Shown here: positions 36,334 through 45,250 of the stretch, piece by piece
How positions within the stretch are numbered: position 1 is the stretch's first letter
How the letters are laid out: every line of letters starts with the position of its first letter
Origin: Cellvibrio sp. UBA7661
GTDB taxonomy: Bacteria > Pseudomonadota > Gammaproteobacteria > Pseudomonadales > Cellvibrionaceae
Reading direction: 5' to 3'
Length of the DNA stretch: 64,000 nt
NCBI GenBank assembly: GCA_002483365.1
Contig: DLHT01000007.1
Location: forward strand, 1-64,000
Program-made: the position numbers and the translations under genes
The notes under the pieces: model-generated
The model's input: only the letters and a program-made list of their open reading frames with translations
What the model was told of the DNA's origin: nothing
Databases searched by the model: none

Positions 36334-36555
36334 TTATTGAGCCAATTTATGCAGGACTTGACGGTCTTCACGCATGATCTGCTCCGCCACCTCCATTTGC
36401 TCTGCAAGAGTGGGGTCGAAGGTGGTGAGCTTAATGCCGTCTGGTGTTTCCAGCAGGTAAACATCATCGCCTTTGGCTAAACGCAGGCGCGCGAGAACCT
36501 CTTTAGGAAGAATTACACCAGCGGAATTGCCGATAGAGGTGATTTTGAGTTTCAT
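36334..36555 (-). CDS. AbrB/MazE-type antitoxin
   Basis: 73 residues. An N-terminal swapped-hairpin AbrB fold (KITSIGNSAGVILPKEVLARL, about 3-23, then DDVYLLE) would bind DNA. The C-terminal helical part (about 50-73) would cap the toxin. It is the upstream partner of the Doc-type gene, spacing 11 bases. The promoter contains the palindrome at 36573-36592, probably the autoregulation site. ATGGAG lies 6 bases upstream. Confidence 0.87.
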   Translation of the reverse strand: MKLKITSIGNSAGVILPKEVLARLRLAKGDDVYLLETPDGIKLTTFDPTLAEQMEVAEQIMREDRQVLHKLAQ

Positions 36556-36572
36556 AAGTGCTCCATTACTCT

Positions 36573-36592
36573 GTTATAACAAATGGTATAAC
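36573..36592. promoter_or_regulatory. Palindrome before the toxin-antitoxin pair
   Basis: GTTATA (36573-36578) and TATAAC (36587-36592) are inverted around 8 bases, 17 bases upstream of the antitoxin start. This fits an operator overlapping the -10 region, bound by the antitoxin itself. Confidence 0.5.
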
Positions 36593-36616
36593 GGGTTGAT
36601 GGTAGCAGTTTTGTGC

Positions 36617-37561
36617 TTATTTGCGAACTGTGCTCTCCGCAACAATGCAATTGCGGCCATTTTGTTTGGCCTGATACAAGCGGCGATCCACTTTATTAAT
36701 AAAATCCGTAAGCAAGTCATCCTGTTCCGGTATTGCAGTGCCCACGCCCAGGCTGATGCTTAACAACTGGTCGATGTGCGATTTCTCGTGCGGGATCTGC
36801 AGTGAAAGAATGGCGCTGCGGCAGCGCTCGGCAACGGCCAGTGCCGCTTCTGCGTTACTGTCCGGCAATACCAACACAAACTCTTCCCCGCCAAAGCGCG
36901 CCACAAAATCCCGCGCCCGCGCGGCCGATCCGGTCAGTGCCTGACTGACGCGTTTAAGGCAATCATCACCTTGCAGATGGCCGTAGTGATCGTTGTATTG
37001 TTTGAAGTAATCAATATCCACCATCACCAGTGACAAAGGCTGGTGCGTGCGTTTGGCGTTGAGCCATTCCACTTCCAGCACCGAATCAAACATGCGCCGG
37101 TTGGCAACACCGGTCAGGCCGTCTTTAAAGGATAAGGTTTCCAGCTCTTTTTGCAGGTCGATCAGCTTTTGCTCGGTCTGTTTGCGCTCGCTGATATCAA
37201 ACATAAAACCAACCAGCGATTCCACTTCTCCCGCCGGATTGCGTACCACGTGCACCACATCGCGGATCCACACAAAGCGGCCATCACTGGTTAGCGCGCG
37301 GTAGTCCGCCTCGTGGTCAACTCCGGCTTGGGATTGGCTCACACAAAAGTTGACCACACGCTCGCGGTCTTCCTCGTGCATACGTGCCGCCCAGTCTTGC
37401 ACCGACACCCAAGTATCCGGCTCCCAGCCCAACAGCTGTTTGATTTGCGGGCCTATGTAAGAAAAGGTGAGCGTGTTCCAGTCAATTTTCCAGGGAATGG
37501 CTTTAGTGGATTCCAGCAGGGTTTTATAGACGCTGGGGTCTTCGTCCACAAAGTGGCTCAT
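36617..37561 (-). CDS. PAS-GGDEF diguanylate cyclase
   Basis: 314 residues from the ATG at 37559-37561, chosen for GGAG 6 bases upstream. A PAS domain of the PAS_3 type (about 10-125, ending in VGFMFDISERKQ), a short coiled coil and a GGDEF domain (about 155-310) follow. The active-site motif is GGEEF (224-228), with an intact inhibitory RARD site (215-218). No phosphodiesterase domain, so it should make c-di-GMP. The sensory signal is unknown. Confidence 0.92.
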   Translation of the reverse strand: MSHFVDEDPSVYKTLLESTKAIPWKIDWNTLTFSYIGPQIKQLLGWEPDTWVSVQDWAARMHEEDRERVVNFCVSQSQAGVDHEADYRALTSDGRFVWIRDVVHVVRNPAGEVESLVGFMFDISERKQTEQKLIDLQKELETLSFKDGLTGVANRRMFDSVLEVEWLNAKRTHQPLSLVMVDIDYFKQYNDHYGHLQGDDCLKRVSQALTGSAARARDFVARFGGEEFVLVLPDSNAEAALAVAERCRSAILSLQIPHEKSHIDQLLSISLGVGTAIPEQDDLLTDFINKVDRRLYQAKQNGRNCIVAESTVRK

Positions 37562-37620
37562 GCGCTTCTCCATACAGACAAAGGAGAAAATATACGCCAC
37601 GTGTCAGGGTGGATGCTAAT

Positions 37621-37681
37621 AAAAAAACGCAGGCACAGATCAAATCTTCACAACTGGCAAAGATCCAATACTGTGCCTGCG
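37621..37681 (-). terminator. Terminator of the GH26-TonB receptor operon
   Basis: CGCAGGCACAG (37628-37638) pairs with CTGTGCCTGCG (37671-37681); on the minus strand the stem is followed by TTTTTTT. The 32-base loop has further pairing (GAT/ATC). Confidence 0.8.
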
Positions 37682-37697
37682 CTCAACACTCAGGTAA

Positions 37698-40600
37698 TCA
37701 ATATTTCACTTGCAGGCTCAGGCTGGTACGGCGCTCGTTGTAGAACGCTGAATCAACGTTGGACTCCCACTGGTTGTAGTACTCCTGATGTTCCTGGGTC
37801 AGGTTGGTGACTTGCAGCGCGACAGTCATGTTTTCAATGAATTCATAACTGACCGACGCATCCACATAGTTAGTGGGTTTTTGGAAGTACGCGAATTGGT
37901 ACTCGCCCTGCAACGTGCGACCAACATACATTTTGCTGCGGTAGTTATGGGCGATACGCGCCTGAATACCATTTTGCTCGTACCAGAGTGCGAAGTTGGA
38001 TTGATATTCAGAGTTGTTGATTCCCGGCATGGTTTTACCGTAGTAATCCTGGTCCGAACCTTCACTGGGTGAGTAGGTGAAGTTGGCGTCTACACCGAGG
38101 CCACTCCAGAGTCCCGGCAGGAAATCGAGCGATTGTTTGTAACCAAACTCCAGTCCGTGTGTTGCATCGCCTTTCTCATCGAAACTGATAATCGAATCAA
38201 TCGGCACAACACCGGTAAATTGTCCGGTTTCCGGATTGTAGCCGCGCACTACGCCATCATCATCCGCAATGTCCGAACGATAAATGCGCGTGTTTTCAAT
38301 TTGCGTTAAACCCTGAACCCAAAACAAACCGAGGCTGACCATACTGCTGTCATTTAAATACCACTCGTAACTCAGGTCGGCGTTGTATTGCAAATTAGGC
38401 AGCAATGCAGGGTTGCCGATTTGCGAGCCTGAGTTGGCGCAGGCAACGGGGCCGCCATTAGGGCGAGTGATGTTACAGGAGTTAGTGCGGTTGACATTGA
38501 GTCCGCCGCCCAGAGAATCAGTGTCATGGGTGCCGATGGTTTTGGTAAATGCAAAACGCAACACTTGTTCATCGTTTAAATCCATCGACAAGTTAATCGC
38601 GGGCAGGATTTCATCGTAGCTGTTAACCGTGGTAATTGACTCGCCTACTGAGGCAACCATCCCCGGGCCAAGTAAATAGGTCTCGCCGTTGATCACAGTA
38701 GATGCCGCAGAACCCGCAACACTTTGGGTGATGGTGTATTCGGTATCGATATAGCGCAAACCCACATTACCGCGCAGTGGTTTACCAAATACTTCCGTTT
38801 CCAGATTGCCCTGAATATAGAACGAACTGGTTTTATCTTGCACTTCGTACACGTTGGCCGCATCTGCAACTAACATATGTGGGCCGTACATTTTTTCATG
38901 CCAGGCAATCGGATTATCCATCGCTTTCGGGTTAATGAAATAAACCGTGCCCAAGCCTGAGGTGCCATAAAAATCGCTAATGCCTTTAATCATTCCCTGT
39001 TCATTTAAATCAGTGAATGAAATGGGATCGACATAAGATTCGCCAGTCACAGGTGCAGGGGAAACGGTATCTTTCCAGCGCGCGACAAATGCATCACCGT
39101 ATTCGTTGGTTCTTAACAAGCCGCCAATCCAACCATTTTTTTCAACATTGCGCTCACCGTAACGCAAACCAACATCAACCGAGGTGAAGGTATTTAGCAG
39201 CGGTGTATCGAATGCGTAATTGGAATCCAAACGGACAATGTCCATGTCGGCATTTGAATAGGTGCCGGTCAGGTTGGCTGACTTGGGGCTGTAACGATTC
39301 AAATTACTGCCGAAGGTTTCATTGACGGTTGTGGTGGTGCCATCCGGATTGGTGATCGGTAAATTCGTACCGGGCAATACCCAATGTTGTTTGCCGCCGG
39401 AGTAAGCGATGTGAATCGGAACTTGAATTGCGGTGCCATCCACTTCTGTGCCATCCGGCAGCAGTGCATTAAAGCTACCGTAGCCCCAGGGGTTAGCCCA
39501 TGACTCTTCACCATTCGCAGGGCGATATTTGTCATTGATTTGCGAGCCGTCGGTGAGTGTTGAGTCAACTGTGCTGTTGGCTTGGTCATCCACTGCTTCG
39601 CCGTGCAACCAACGCAATTTTCCGGTCAGTGGGCCACCGTTATCAAATGACAATTCGATATTGGTGTTAGTCGATTCTTTGTCGGTCGCGATAGTTTGGT
39701 TTTGGGTTTTGGCTAAACGTGTTTGCCACAACGCCGATGACATGGTGTACAGATTGCCCGGCAAGGTAATTGCCTCACCATTGCGATGCACAATATTGTC
39801 GTAAGCCTCGGTTGCGCCGTCATCCGGTGTGGCCCAGCCGATAATACTTTGCCATGACTGTTCGGCTACAAATGCCTGCATATAAATATGCTCATCCAGC
39901 TTGGTGTAAAACACATCGCCAGTCAGTTGGAATGCATCGTTGATCTGGTATTGCATCGAACCATTTACACCGGTTCTTTCGCGGTCAATAAAACGGTTGG
40001 CGGCTTGATGGCCTTCAAAGGTGTAATACACATCGTTGCTATCGCCATCGCCGTTAACATCCACATTGCTGGCAACATAACCGGTTTCTTCACTGGCAAG
40101 GTTGCGCCAACCTGACCAGCGGCCGGGGTTGCCGCCTTGCGAGCCATTCCAGTAATCCGCCAGGTAAGAGGTGCCGTAAGAAAGGTTTAACGATGCCCCG
40201 AATTTATCGTCGTTGTTGTAACCAAAAAATCCGGAATAAGAACCATCGGTCTCTTCTCCCAGTGCGCCTTGAATGACTTCCACTTTACCAACGGCAGTAA
40301 AACCATCTTCCAATAAAAAAGGACGGTTGGTTTTCAAATTGATGGTGCCCGCCAAACCGCTTACGACATTTTTTGCTTCGGCAGATTTAAAAACTTCAAT
40401 GCCCGATACCATAGTGGAAGGGATGTCAGCAAAATTAGGCGATACGGTAGTAATAGAACCCGCTGCCAACATTTGTTCGCCATTGAGTGTGGTGGTGATA
40501 TTGGAGTTGCCGCGGATATTGACGCCGGTTCCTTCGCCGCCGGTGCGCGTAATTTGAATGCCGGGAACACGTTGCAGTGAGTCGGCGATGGTCGCATCGG

Positions 40601-40847
40601 GTAATTTACCAATGTCGGTTGCAGTAATCGCATCCACCACCGAGCTTGCATTGCGCTTGGTGTCTATCGATTGCATAACCGAGTTGCGCATCCCGAGTAC
40701 AACCACTTCTTCAACATCGTTTTGTGCTGACTCTTGTGCAACGGCAATACCGTATGGGTGCAAGGTTGCCAGAGCAACGCCCAGATAAACCAGATTATTT
40801 TTAAAAGCGGTTTTTTTAAATAAATGTTTTGTATTTGGGAAAAACAT
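37698..40847 (-). CDS. TonB-dependent outer-membrane receptor for oligosaccharides
   Basis: 1049 residues from the ATG at 40845-40847 (AGGAACG upstream). A signal peptide ends at AVAQ (about 37). A TonB-box-like EEVVVLG is followed by the plug domain (about 55-170: DIGKLPDATIADSLQRVPGI, VNIRGNS) and a 22-strand barrel ending in an aromatic-rich last strand (SLSLQVKY). It belongs to the large receptor type that is expanded in Xanthomonas, Caulobacter and Cellvibrio for plant-polysaccharide uptake. It lies 126 bases downstream of the GH26 mannanase on the same strand, so the cargo is most likely manno-oligosaccharide, by inference. Confidence 0.9.
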   Translation of the reverse strand: MFFPNTKHLFKKTAFKNNLVYLGVALATLHPYGIAVAQESAQNDVEEVVVLGMRNSVMQSIDTKRNASSVVDAITATDIGKLPDATIADSLQRVPGIQITRTGGEGTGVNIRGNSNITTTLNGEQMLAAGSITTVSPNFADIPSTMVSGIEVFKSAEAKNVVSGLAGTINLKTNRPFLLEDGFTAVGKVEVIQGALGEETDGSYSGFFGYNNDDKFGASLNLSYGTSYLADYWNGSQGGNPGRWSGWRNLASEETGYVASNVDVNGDGDSNDVYYTFEGHQAANRFIDRERTGVNGSMQYQINDAFQLTGDVFYTKLDEHIYMQAFVAEQSWQSIIGWATPDDGATEAYDNIVHRNGEAITLPGNLYTMSSALWQTRLAKTQNQTIATDKESTNTNIELSFDNGGPLTGKLRWLHGEAVDDQANSTVDSTLTDGSQINDKYRPANGEESWANPWGYGSFNALLPDGTEVDGTAIQVPIHIAYSGGKQHWVLPGTNLPITNPDGTTTTVNETFGSNLNRYSPKSANLTGTYSNADMDIVRLDSNYAFDTPLLNTFTSVDVGLRYGERNVEKNGWIGGLLRTNEYGDAFVARWKDTVSPAPVTGESYVDPISFTDLNEQGMIKGISDFYGTSGLGTVYFINPKAMDNPIAWHEKMYGPHMLVADAANVYEVQDKTSSFYIQGNLETEVFGKPLRGNVGLRYIDTEYTITQSVAGSAASTVINGETYLLGPGMVASVGESITTVNSYDEILPAINLSMDLNDEQVLRFAFTKTIGTHDTDSLGGGLNVNRTNSCNITRPNGGPVACANSGSQIGNPALLPNLQYNADLSYEWYLNDSSMVSLGLFWVQGLTQIENTRIYRSDIADDDGVVRGYNPETGQFTGVVPIDSIISFDEKGDATHGLEFGYKQSLDFLPGLWSGLGVDANFTYSPSEGSDQDYYGKTMPGINNSEYQSNFALWYEQNGIQARIAHNYRSKMYVGRTLQGEYQFAYFQKPTNYVDASVSYEFIENMTVALQVTNLTQEHQEYYNQWESNVDSAFYNERRTSLSLQVKY

Positions 40848-40973
40848 AATTCGTTCCTGTTTGTAAATTCGCTGGGTGACGTTCAATTTTTTTTGCTGCG
40901 CGCAATGGGCAGCCAAATTCAACGTCGATAAGTAGCGCCCGGTGCGGGCGCTACAAGTGCGCTAATCATTCAG

Positions 40974-43900
40974 TTATTCAAAGCTGACATCGTCGATGTA
41001 ATAGCTTGATTCAGTAGCACTGTTGACCGGCCCCATGAAGCGCACGCCCAAACCACTGAGCTCACCGCCCATATCCGAAATGTCCAGAGTCAACTCTGCG
41101 CTGCCATTAACCAGCGCAACAGCACCGCCATCTTTCCAGGAGAAATTTTTATCTTTAGCGAATAATTGCGCTTGTGTGGCGTTGCCGGTATTAACCGCGT
41201 GCACGGAAATTTTCAGCGTGGTTACATCACCCAACAACAAGCCACCGGTGGGATAAACTTGCAGGATGATATTGTCGTCGCCGTCTTTCAGTTGAGTGGT
41301 TCCGCCCAAGGACAAGCTGCCGGATTTACTCCAGTCACTTGCTAAATGAATGCCACTTTCCGGCGACCAGTTTTTCTGGAATTCCCAGTTGCCAGTGCCT
41401 TCAAAGTCGTAGATCACATCGCTATCCAATTTGACGGTGTCGATATAAAAACCGGCAGCAGTGCTGGTGCTATCGAAGCCTTCAAATTGCACACCGAGAC
41501 CTTGCAATGTGGTGAGCGCAGAGACATCAATTTGCAATGTTGCACTGCCCGTTGCCGATACCGAACCTGAGTCCAGCCACATCCAGTCAGCGCCGTGCTT
41601 CACAAATAATTTTGCGGTGGTTCCTGCACCGGCATTTGCTGCATGCGCAACCAATGTGAGTGTTTGTTTGTTGGATACATCAATACCGCCAGTGGGATAA
41701 GCCTGCAGCACAACGCTGGTGGGGGCATTTTCTTTACTCAAATCTTTGATAACGCCCAGGGATTTTTTGCCAGTATTGCTCCAGTTACCCGAGAGGGTTG
41801 CGCCCAGTGTTGCTGACCAATTTACCTGTGCTTCCCATGGTGCAACGACTGGCTCAAAGTCATAGAGCAAGGTATCGCCCAGCATGACTTTATCGATTGC
41901 AAAAATGGCGTTGGTGCTGGCGGGATCAAACCCTTCAAACTGCACACCAATACCCTGCAATTTATCCAATGCCGATACATCCAGAGTCAGGGTGACATCG
42001 CCTGCAGTAGACACTGCACCTGAATCTACCCACGCCCAATCATCACCGTGTTTTACAAACAGTTTTGCGGTAGTGCCTGCGCCAGTATTTGCTGAATGTG
42101 CAACGAGTGTCAGTTGTTGTGCATCGCCAACATTAATGCCACCAACCGGATAAGTTTGCAGCACCACACCGGTAGGTGAACTCACAAGGCTTAAATTTTT
42201 AGTGATTGATAATGCGTGTCCGCCAAGTGCCGACCAATTGCTCGATACCGCTGCACCGGGTACGTCGCCCCAGTTAATTTGTGCACCCCAGCTTGCAACC
42301 GGCAATTCAAAACCGTCGTACAAACCCGCTTCTATTTTTGCGCGGCCACCGGGAACGTCATCCAGATTAAGGGTGCCTTCAAATTCGTAACTGGCTTTGA
42401 GTTCAGCTGCATCGGCATTCAGTGGGCCGTATTCATTGCTGCCTTGTGAATTCCAGGTAACAAAAAAAGCCCACCACGCGTTTTGTTGATGCATTAATGC
42501 GATATCAGGAATAGTGCCGGTTTCTGTGAGCGCAACTAATTTTTTGCCATCAAAACGATCTTTTAATGTAGTGAATTCTGATTTGAATGGGTTGTCGGCA
42601 TTTTTGCCGTCGTAACCGTCATAGCCAACGATATCGACGTAAGCATCGCCCGGATACCAATCTGCACTCAGTGAACCTGCTGCGGTATAAACCCAAATTA
42701 AATTATTTAATTGATGCACATCGGTAAAACGTTGATACATGATTTTCCACAGCGCTGTTAACGATTGCGCATCCGATGCACCCCACCAAAACCAACCGCC
42801 TTCTGCTTCGTGCAATGGCCGCCACAGCAATGGAATATCGGCATCAGCAAATTTTTTCAGCTCTGCAGCTATGTCATCCATATCGGAAATCAGCGCCTGA
42901 TAATCAGCACTGTTGGTATCCGCCAAAGCGGTTTTTAAATTGAAATCCGTGGCGGTGCTGTAAAAGCCGGAATACCAAGCGGTATTACCACTGCCGCTGC
43001 AGTTGGTGTCTTTTAATTTAGTGGGTGAGTTCCAATGCCACAGCGGAGAGAGAATGACATTTTTGGTGTTGTGTTCATTAATCATGTCTTCGCTGAGAAC
43101 GCCGGGTTCTGCACCGCAGGCAATACGTGAGCTGGAGTAATCCATTAAATCGAACGCCACAATCGCAGGAGACAAACCGCCGGTAATTTCAGTGATTTTA
43201 TTAAAATCACGCAGGCCGGTTTTATTGCCCAGATCGTTGTAATCCATAAATTCGGTTTGACCACTCAGTGTTTTTGCACCGTAGTTGCTGACCAAAAATG
43301 CCATCAAATCTTTTGTAGCAGCCGTTGCATTGGCATTTACTAAATTGGGTGCAACCGCTAAAGGTTTGGTAGGTTGTGGAGCAGGAATTAATAAAATGCT
43401 ATCGATACGGTAGTAATTCCAACCGCCGCCAATTTCAATGCTGTTGCTACCCTCATTAATTTTAATGACATCGACACGTGCGTTGTTCCAGCTGCTGGTA
43501 GCGAGGAATGGCACATTCGCATCAACACCATTTGTTTTCACCACTGCTTGTTTGCCACCATAAGAAGCGGGAATTGCATAGCGCACAAACAGCGTATAAA
43601 AACCTGCACCAATGGTTTTATCGTCTACGGTGCTGCCTGAGGGAATTTGATAAATTACTTTTGCGCCGGGGGTGATGTCGGCGGTGTGGGAACCCGAAGC
43701 GCCGGAAATATAATTGGGGCCGTTGCTAACCAAGGTTGCACCACCGGCCAGTGTTGAAAATGCAGTGTCTTCTGCTTCAAGCGTGATGATGACCGATGGA
43801 TCGTAAACAAGGATTTCAATTTCATCGACCAACGGATTGCCGCTGGCATCGTTAATAATATTTCCCGCGCTATCACGTGCAGAAATGCGGAATTTGAATG

Positions 43901-44228
43901 TTTCCAATCCATCTATATCGGGCGATGGAAAGGTCAGATTGGGCGTTGACCAATCGCTGACACCGGTAATAGGGGTTCCGCTAATTTGTTCCCATTTCAC
44001 GGTTTGGGTGGTAACGGTACCGACCAGTCGGCCAGACAAGGTAATCGTTTGGCCTTTTTCGTACTCGGCATTATCACCGGCAATCACACCTAAATCCCGT
44101 TGCTCGGGCGTATAGGCCACATCATCGTTATTGATTTTTGACCCGCTTCCGCAGCCGCTTAACAGGCTCAGGCAAAGTGATGCGAACAGTAAAAGCTTCA
44201 TTCGCTTTACAGTTTTTAAAATGAGCAT
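40974..44228 (-). CDS. GH26 beta-mannanase lipoprotein with CBM35 and three repeated C-terminal modules
   Basis: 1084 residues. The ATG at 44226-44228 has CGAGGTG at good spacing. Lipobox LLSGC (Cys 26) predicts lipid anchoring at the cell surface. Order: Ig/PKD-like domain (about 35-150), CBM35 (about 150-285, ITLEAEDTAFSTLAGG), GH26 catalytic domain (about 300-630), then three similar modules of about 148 residues (from about 637, 790 and 938) that resemble CBM27/CBM23 mannan-binding sandwiches. The catalytic acid/base is E474 in PLHEAEGG and the nucleophile E569 in LTETGT. GH26 enzymes with these modules cut mannan. LacI-type palindromes lie upstream, and the oligosaccharide receptor gene follows. 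Confidence 0.9.
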   Translation of the reverse strand: MLILKTVKRMKLLLFASLCLSLLSGCGSGSKINNDDVAYTPEQRDLGVIAGDNAEYEKGQTITLSGRLVGTVTTQTVKWEQISGTPITGVSDWSTPNLTFPSPDIDGLETFKFRISARDSAGNIINDASGNPLVDEIEILVYDPSVIITLEAEDTAFSTLAGGATLVSNGPNYISGASGSHTADITPGAKVIYQIPSGSTVDDKTIGAGFYTLFVRYAIPASYGGKQAVVKTNGVDANVPFLATSSWNNARVDVIKINEGSNSIEIGGGWNYYRIDSILLIPAPQPTKPLAVAPNLVNANATAATKDLMAFLVSNYGAKTLSGQTEFMDYNDLGNKTGLRDFNKITEITGGLSPAIVAFDLMDYSSSRIACGAEPGVLSEDMINEHNTKNVILSPLWHWNSPTKLKDTNCSGSGNTAWYSGFYSTATDFNLKTALADTNSADYQALISDMDDIAAELKKFADADIPLLWRPLHEAEGGWFWWGASDAQSLTALWKIMYQRFTDVHQLNNLIWVYTAAGSLSADWYPGDAYVDIVGYDGYDGKNADNPFKSEFTTLKDRFDGKKLVALTETGTIPDIALMHQQNAWWAFFVTWNSQGSNEYGPLNADAAELKASYEFEGTLNLDDVPGGRAKIEAGLYDGFELPVASWGAQINWGDVPGAAVSSNWSALGGHALSITKNLSLVSSPTGVVLQTYPVGGINVGDAQQLTLVAHSANTGAGTTAKLFVKHGDDWAWVDSGAVSTAGDVTLTLDVSALDKLQGIGVQFEGFDPASTNAIFAIDKVMLGDTLLYDFEPVVAPWEAQVNWSATLGATLSGNWSNTGKKSLGVIKDLSKENAPTSVVLQAYPTGGIDVSNKQTLTLVAHAANAGAGTTAKLFVKHGADWMWLDSGSVSATGSATLQIDVSALTTLQGLGVQFEGFDSTSTAAGFYIDTVKLDSDVIYDFEGTGNWEFQKNWSPESGIHLASDWSKSGSLSLGGTTQLKDGDDNIILQVYPTGGLLLGDVTTLKISVHAVNTGNATQAQLFAKDKNFSWKDGGAVALVNGSAELTLDISDMGGELSGLGVRFMGPVNSATESSYYIDDVSFE

Positions 44229-44380
44229 TGGAACACCTCGATGTAGTAGATTCCGGTCTGGTTATAAGTATTGGGTGTGCCTTTTCCGTGTGCGGAAACA
44301 ACAGGGTTGTCGGGCGCGCACCGGGTCTTATGGATGAAGGGCACAGGCGGGGCGAATTGGAACCCCTGCGCAATATTATT

Positions 44381-44394
44381 TGTAATCGATTACA
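44381..44394. promoter_or_regulatory. LacI-type operator palindrome
   Basis: TGTAATCGATTACA is a perfect 14-bp palindrome with central CG, fitting TGNNANCGNTNNCA, about 155 bases before the GH26 start. It would suit a sugar-responsive LacI regulator. Confidence 0.6.
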
Positions 44395-44552
44395 TTTTGA
44401 AAGAGAGTATTTGTAAATTTTCAGTTGGATGTGCATCCAAAAATTTGATGAAATTTATTATTTTTTTATTTTATCGATACAAATCAATGATTTAATAATT
44501 TTATTGGCGCATTAATTATCTTATTTGCTATTGAGAATGTAATTGATTAATT

Positions 44553-44566
44553 GGTAACCGTTTACA
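44553..44566. promoter_or_regulatory. Second LacI-type operator-like site
   Basis: GGTAACCGTTTACA matches the pattern at all but the first base. It is 172 bases from the first site, far enough for a DNA loop. Confidence 0.4.
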
Positions 44567-44601
44567 TTTTTTGTTACTTATGGTGACGACAGAAGGGGGT
44601 C

Positions 44602-44642
44602 ATCGCCTTCATCACTATTATGGTGAAGGCGATATTTTTTTT
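44602..44642 (+). terminator. Intrinsic terminator shape on the plus strand
   Basis: ATCGCCTTCA (44602-44611) pairs with TGAAGGCGAT (44624-44633), followed by A and eight T bases. The T run points rightwards although no plus-strand gene lies to its left. On the minus strand it directly follows the ridA stop, but without a T tract. Confidence 0.6.
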
Positions 44643-45039
44643 AATTCGCTTGAGGCAATCGCGCGATTACTTTGAGTTCAACATCAAATCCCGCCAGCCA
44701 GTTAACGCCAATCGCCGTCCAGTTTGGGTAGGGGGCTTCACCGATGTTTTTTTCCCTCACTGCCATAAAGGTTTCAAATTGTGCCTCTGGGTCAGTATGG
44801 AAGCTGGTGATATCCACCACGTCTTCAAAGCCACAACCGGCGGCTTTTAATACCGCGTTCAAATTATCAAACGCCAGTTGCACCTGACGCGCGTAATCCG
44901 GCTCTGGCGTGCCATCTGATCGGCTTCCTACTTGCCCCGACACAAAAATCAAATCGCCGGATTGGATAGCGGCGGAATAACGGTGTTGCTCATAAAGCGC
45001 GTGGCGCTCTGCGGGAAAAATGGCTTTGCGATGGTTCAT
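44641..45039 (-). CDS. RidA-family (YjgF/YER057c) protein
   Basis: 132 residues from the ATG at 45037-45039 (GAGGAA 6 bases upstream). RidA-family proteins are trimeric; the founding member hydrolyses reactive enamine/imine intermediates from amino-acid metabolism. Family motifs are visible: SGDLIFVSGQVGSRSDG, QVQLAFDNLNAVLKAAGC and a C-terminal VELKVIARLP. The key Arg of true RidA (within an S-R-x-x-V segment near residue 105) is not evident, since this region reads NWTAIGVNW, so the imine-hydrolase activity is doubtful and it may belong to an Rid subgroup of other function. Divergent from a TetR gene over twin palindromes. Confidence 0.85.
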   Translation of the reverse strand: MNHRKAIFPAERHALYEQHRYSAAIQSGDLIFVSGQVGSRSDGTPEPDYARQVQLAFDNLNAVLKAAGCGFEDVVDITSFHTDPEAQFETFMAVREKNIGEAPYPNWTAIGVNWLAGFDVELKVIARLPQAN

Positions 45040-45080
45040 AGTCAATTCCTCTTTAATGAAGCGGGTGTACCGGCTTCATG

Positions 45081-45149
45081 AATAAATAGATAAATGGGTA
45101 AATCGATAAATAAATCAGTAAATAGATAAATAAGTAGATAGGTAAAAAG
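45081..45149. repeat. Degenerate tetranucleotide tract (ATAA/ATAG type)
   Basis: About 69 bases of loose 4-base repeats (ATAA, ATAG, GTAA, ATCG) between the ridA start and the TetR palindromes. Low-complexity, length-variable sequence of this kind may shift promoter spacing. Confidence 0.6.
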
Positions 45150-45174
45150 TTGAGTTACTGGATCGACCTTATTA

Positions 45175-45219
45175 ACATACGCAGCGTATGTTAATAATAA
45201 ATACATACGGCGCGTATGT
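45175..45219. promoter_or_regulatory. Twin TetR-type operators between ridA and tetR
   Basis: ACATACG-CAG-CGTATGT (45175-45191) and ACATACG-GCG-CGTATGT (45203-45219) share identical 7-bp arms with 3-base centres; the centres are 28 bp apart. They lie directly upstream of the TetR gene and between divergent genes, the standard setting for TetR autoregulation plus target control. Confidence 0.8.
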
Positions 45220-45250
45220 AAATAGAAAAACAACCGGAGTTATCAGTTTT

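Larger units (their letters stand above)
44229..44640. promoter_or_regulatory. Control region upstream of the GH26 gene
   Basis: 412 bases. It contains a perfect LacI-type palindrome (44381-44394), a near match (44553-44566), and a T-tailed hairpin pointing rightwards (44602-44642). No convincing gene. Confidence 0.55.
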
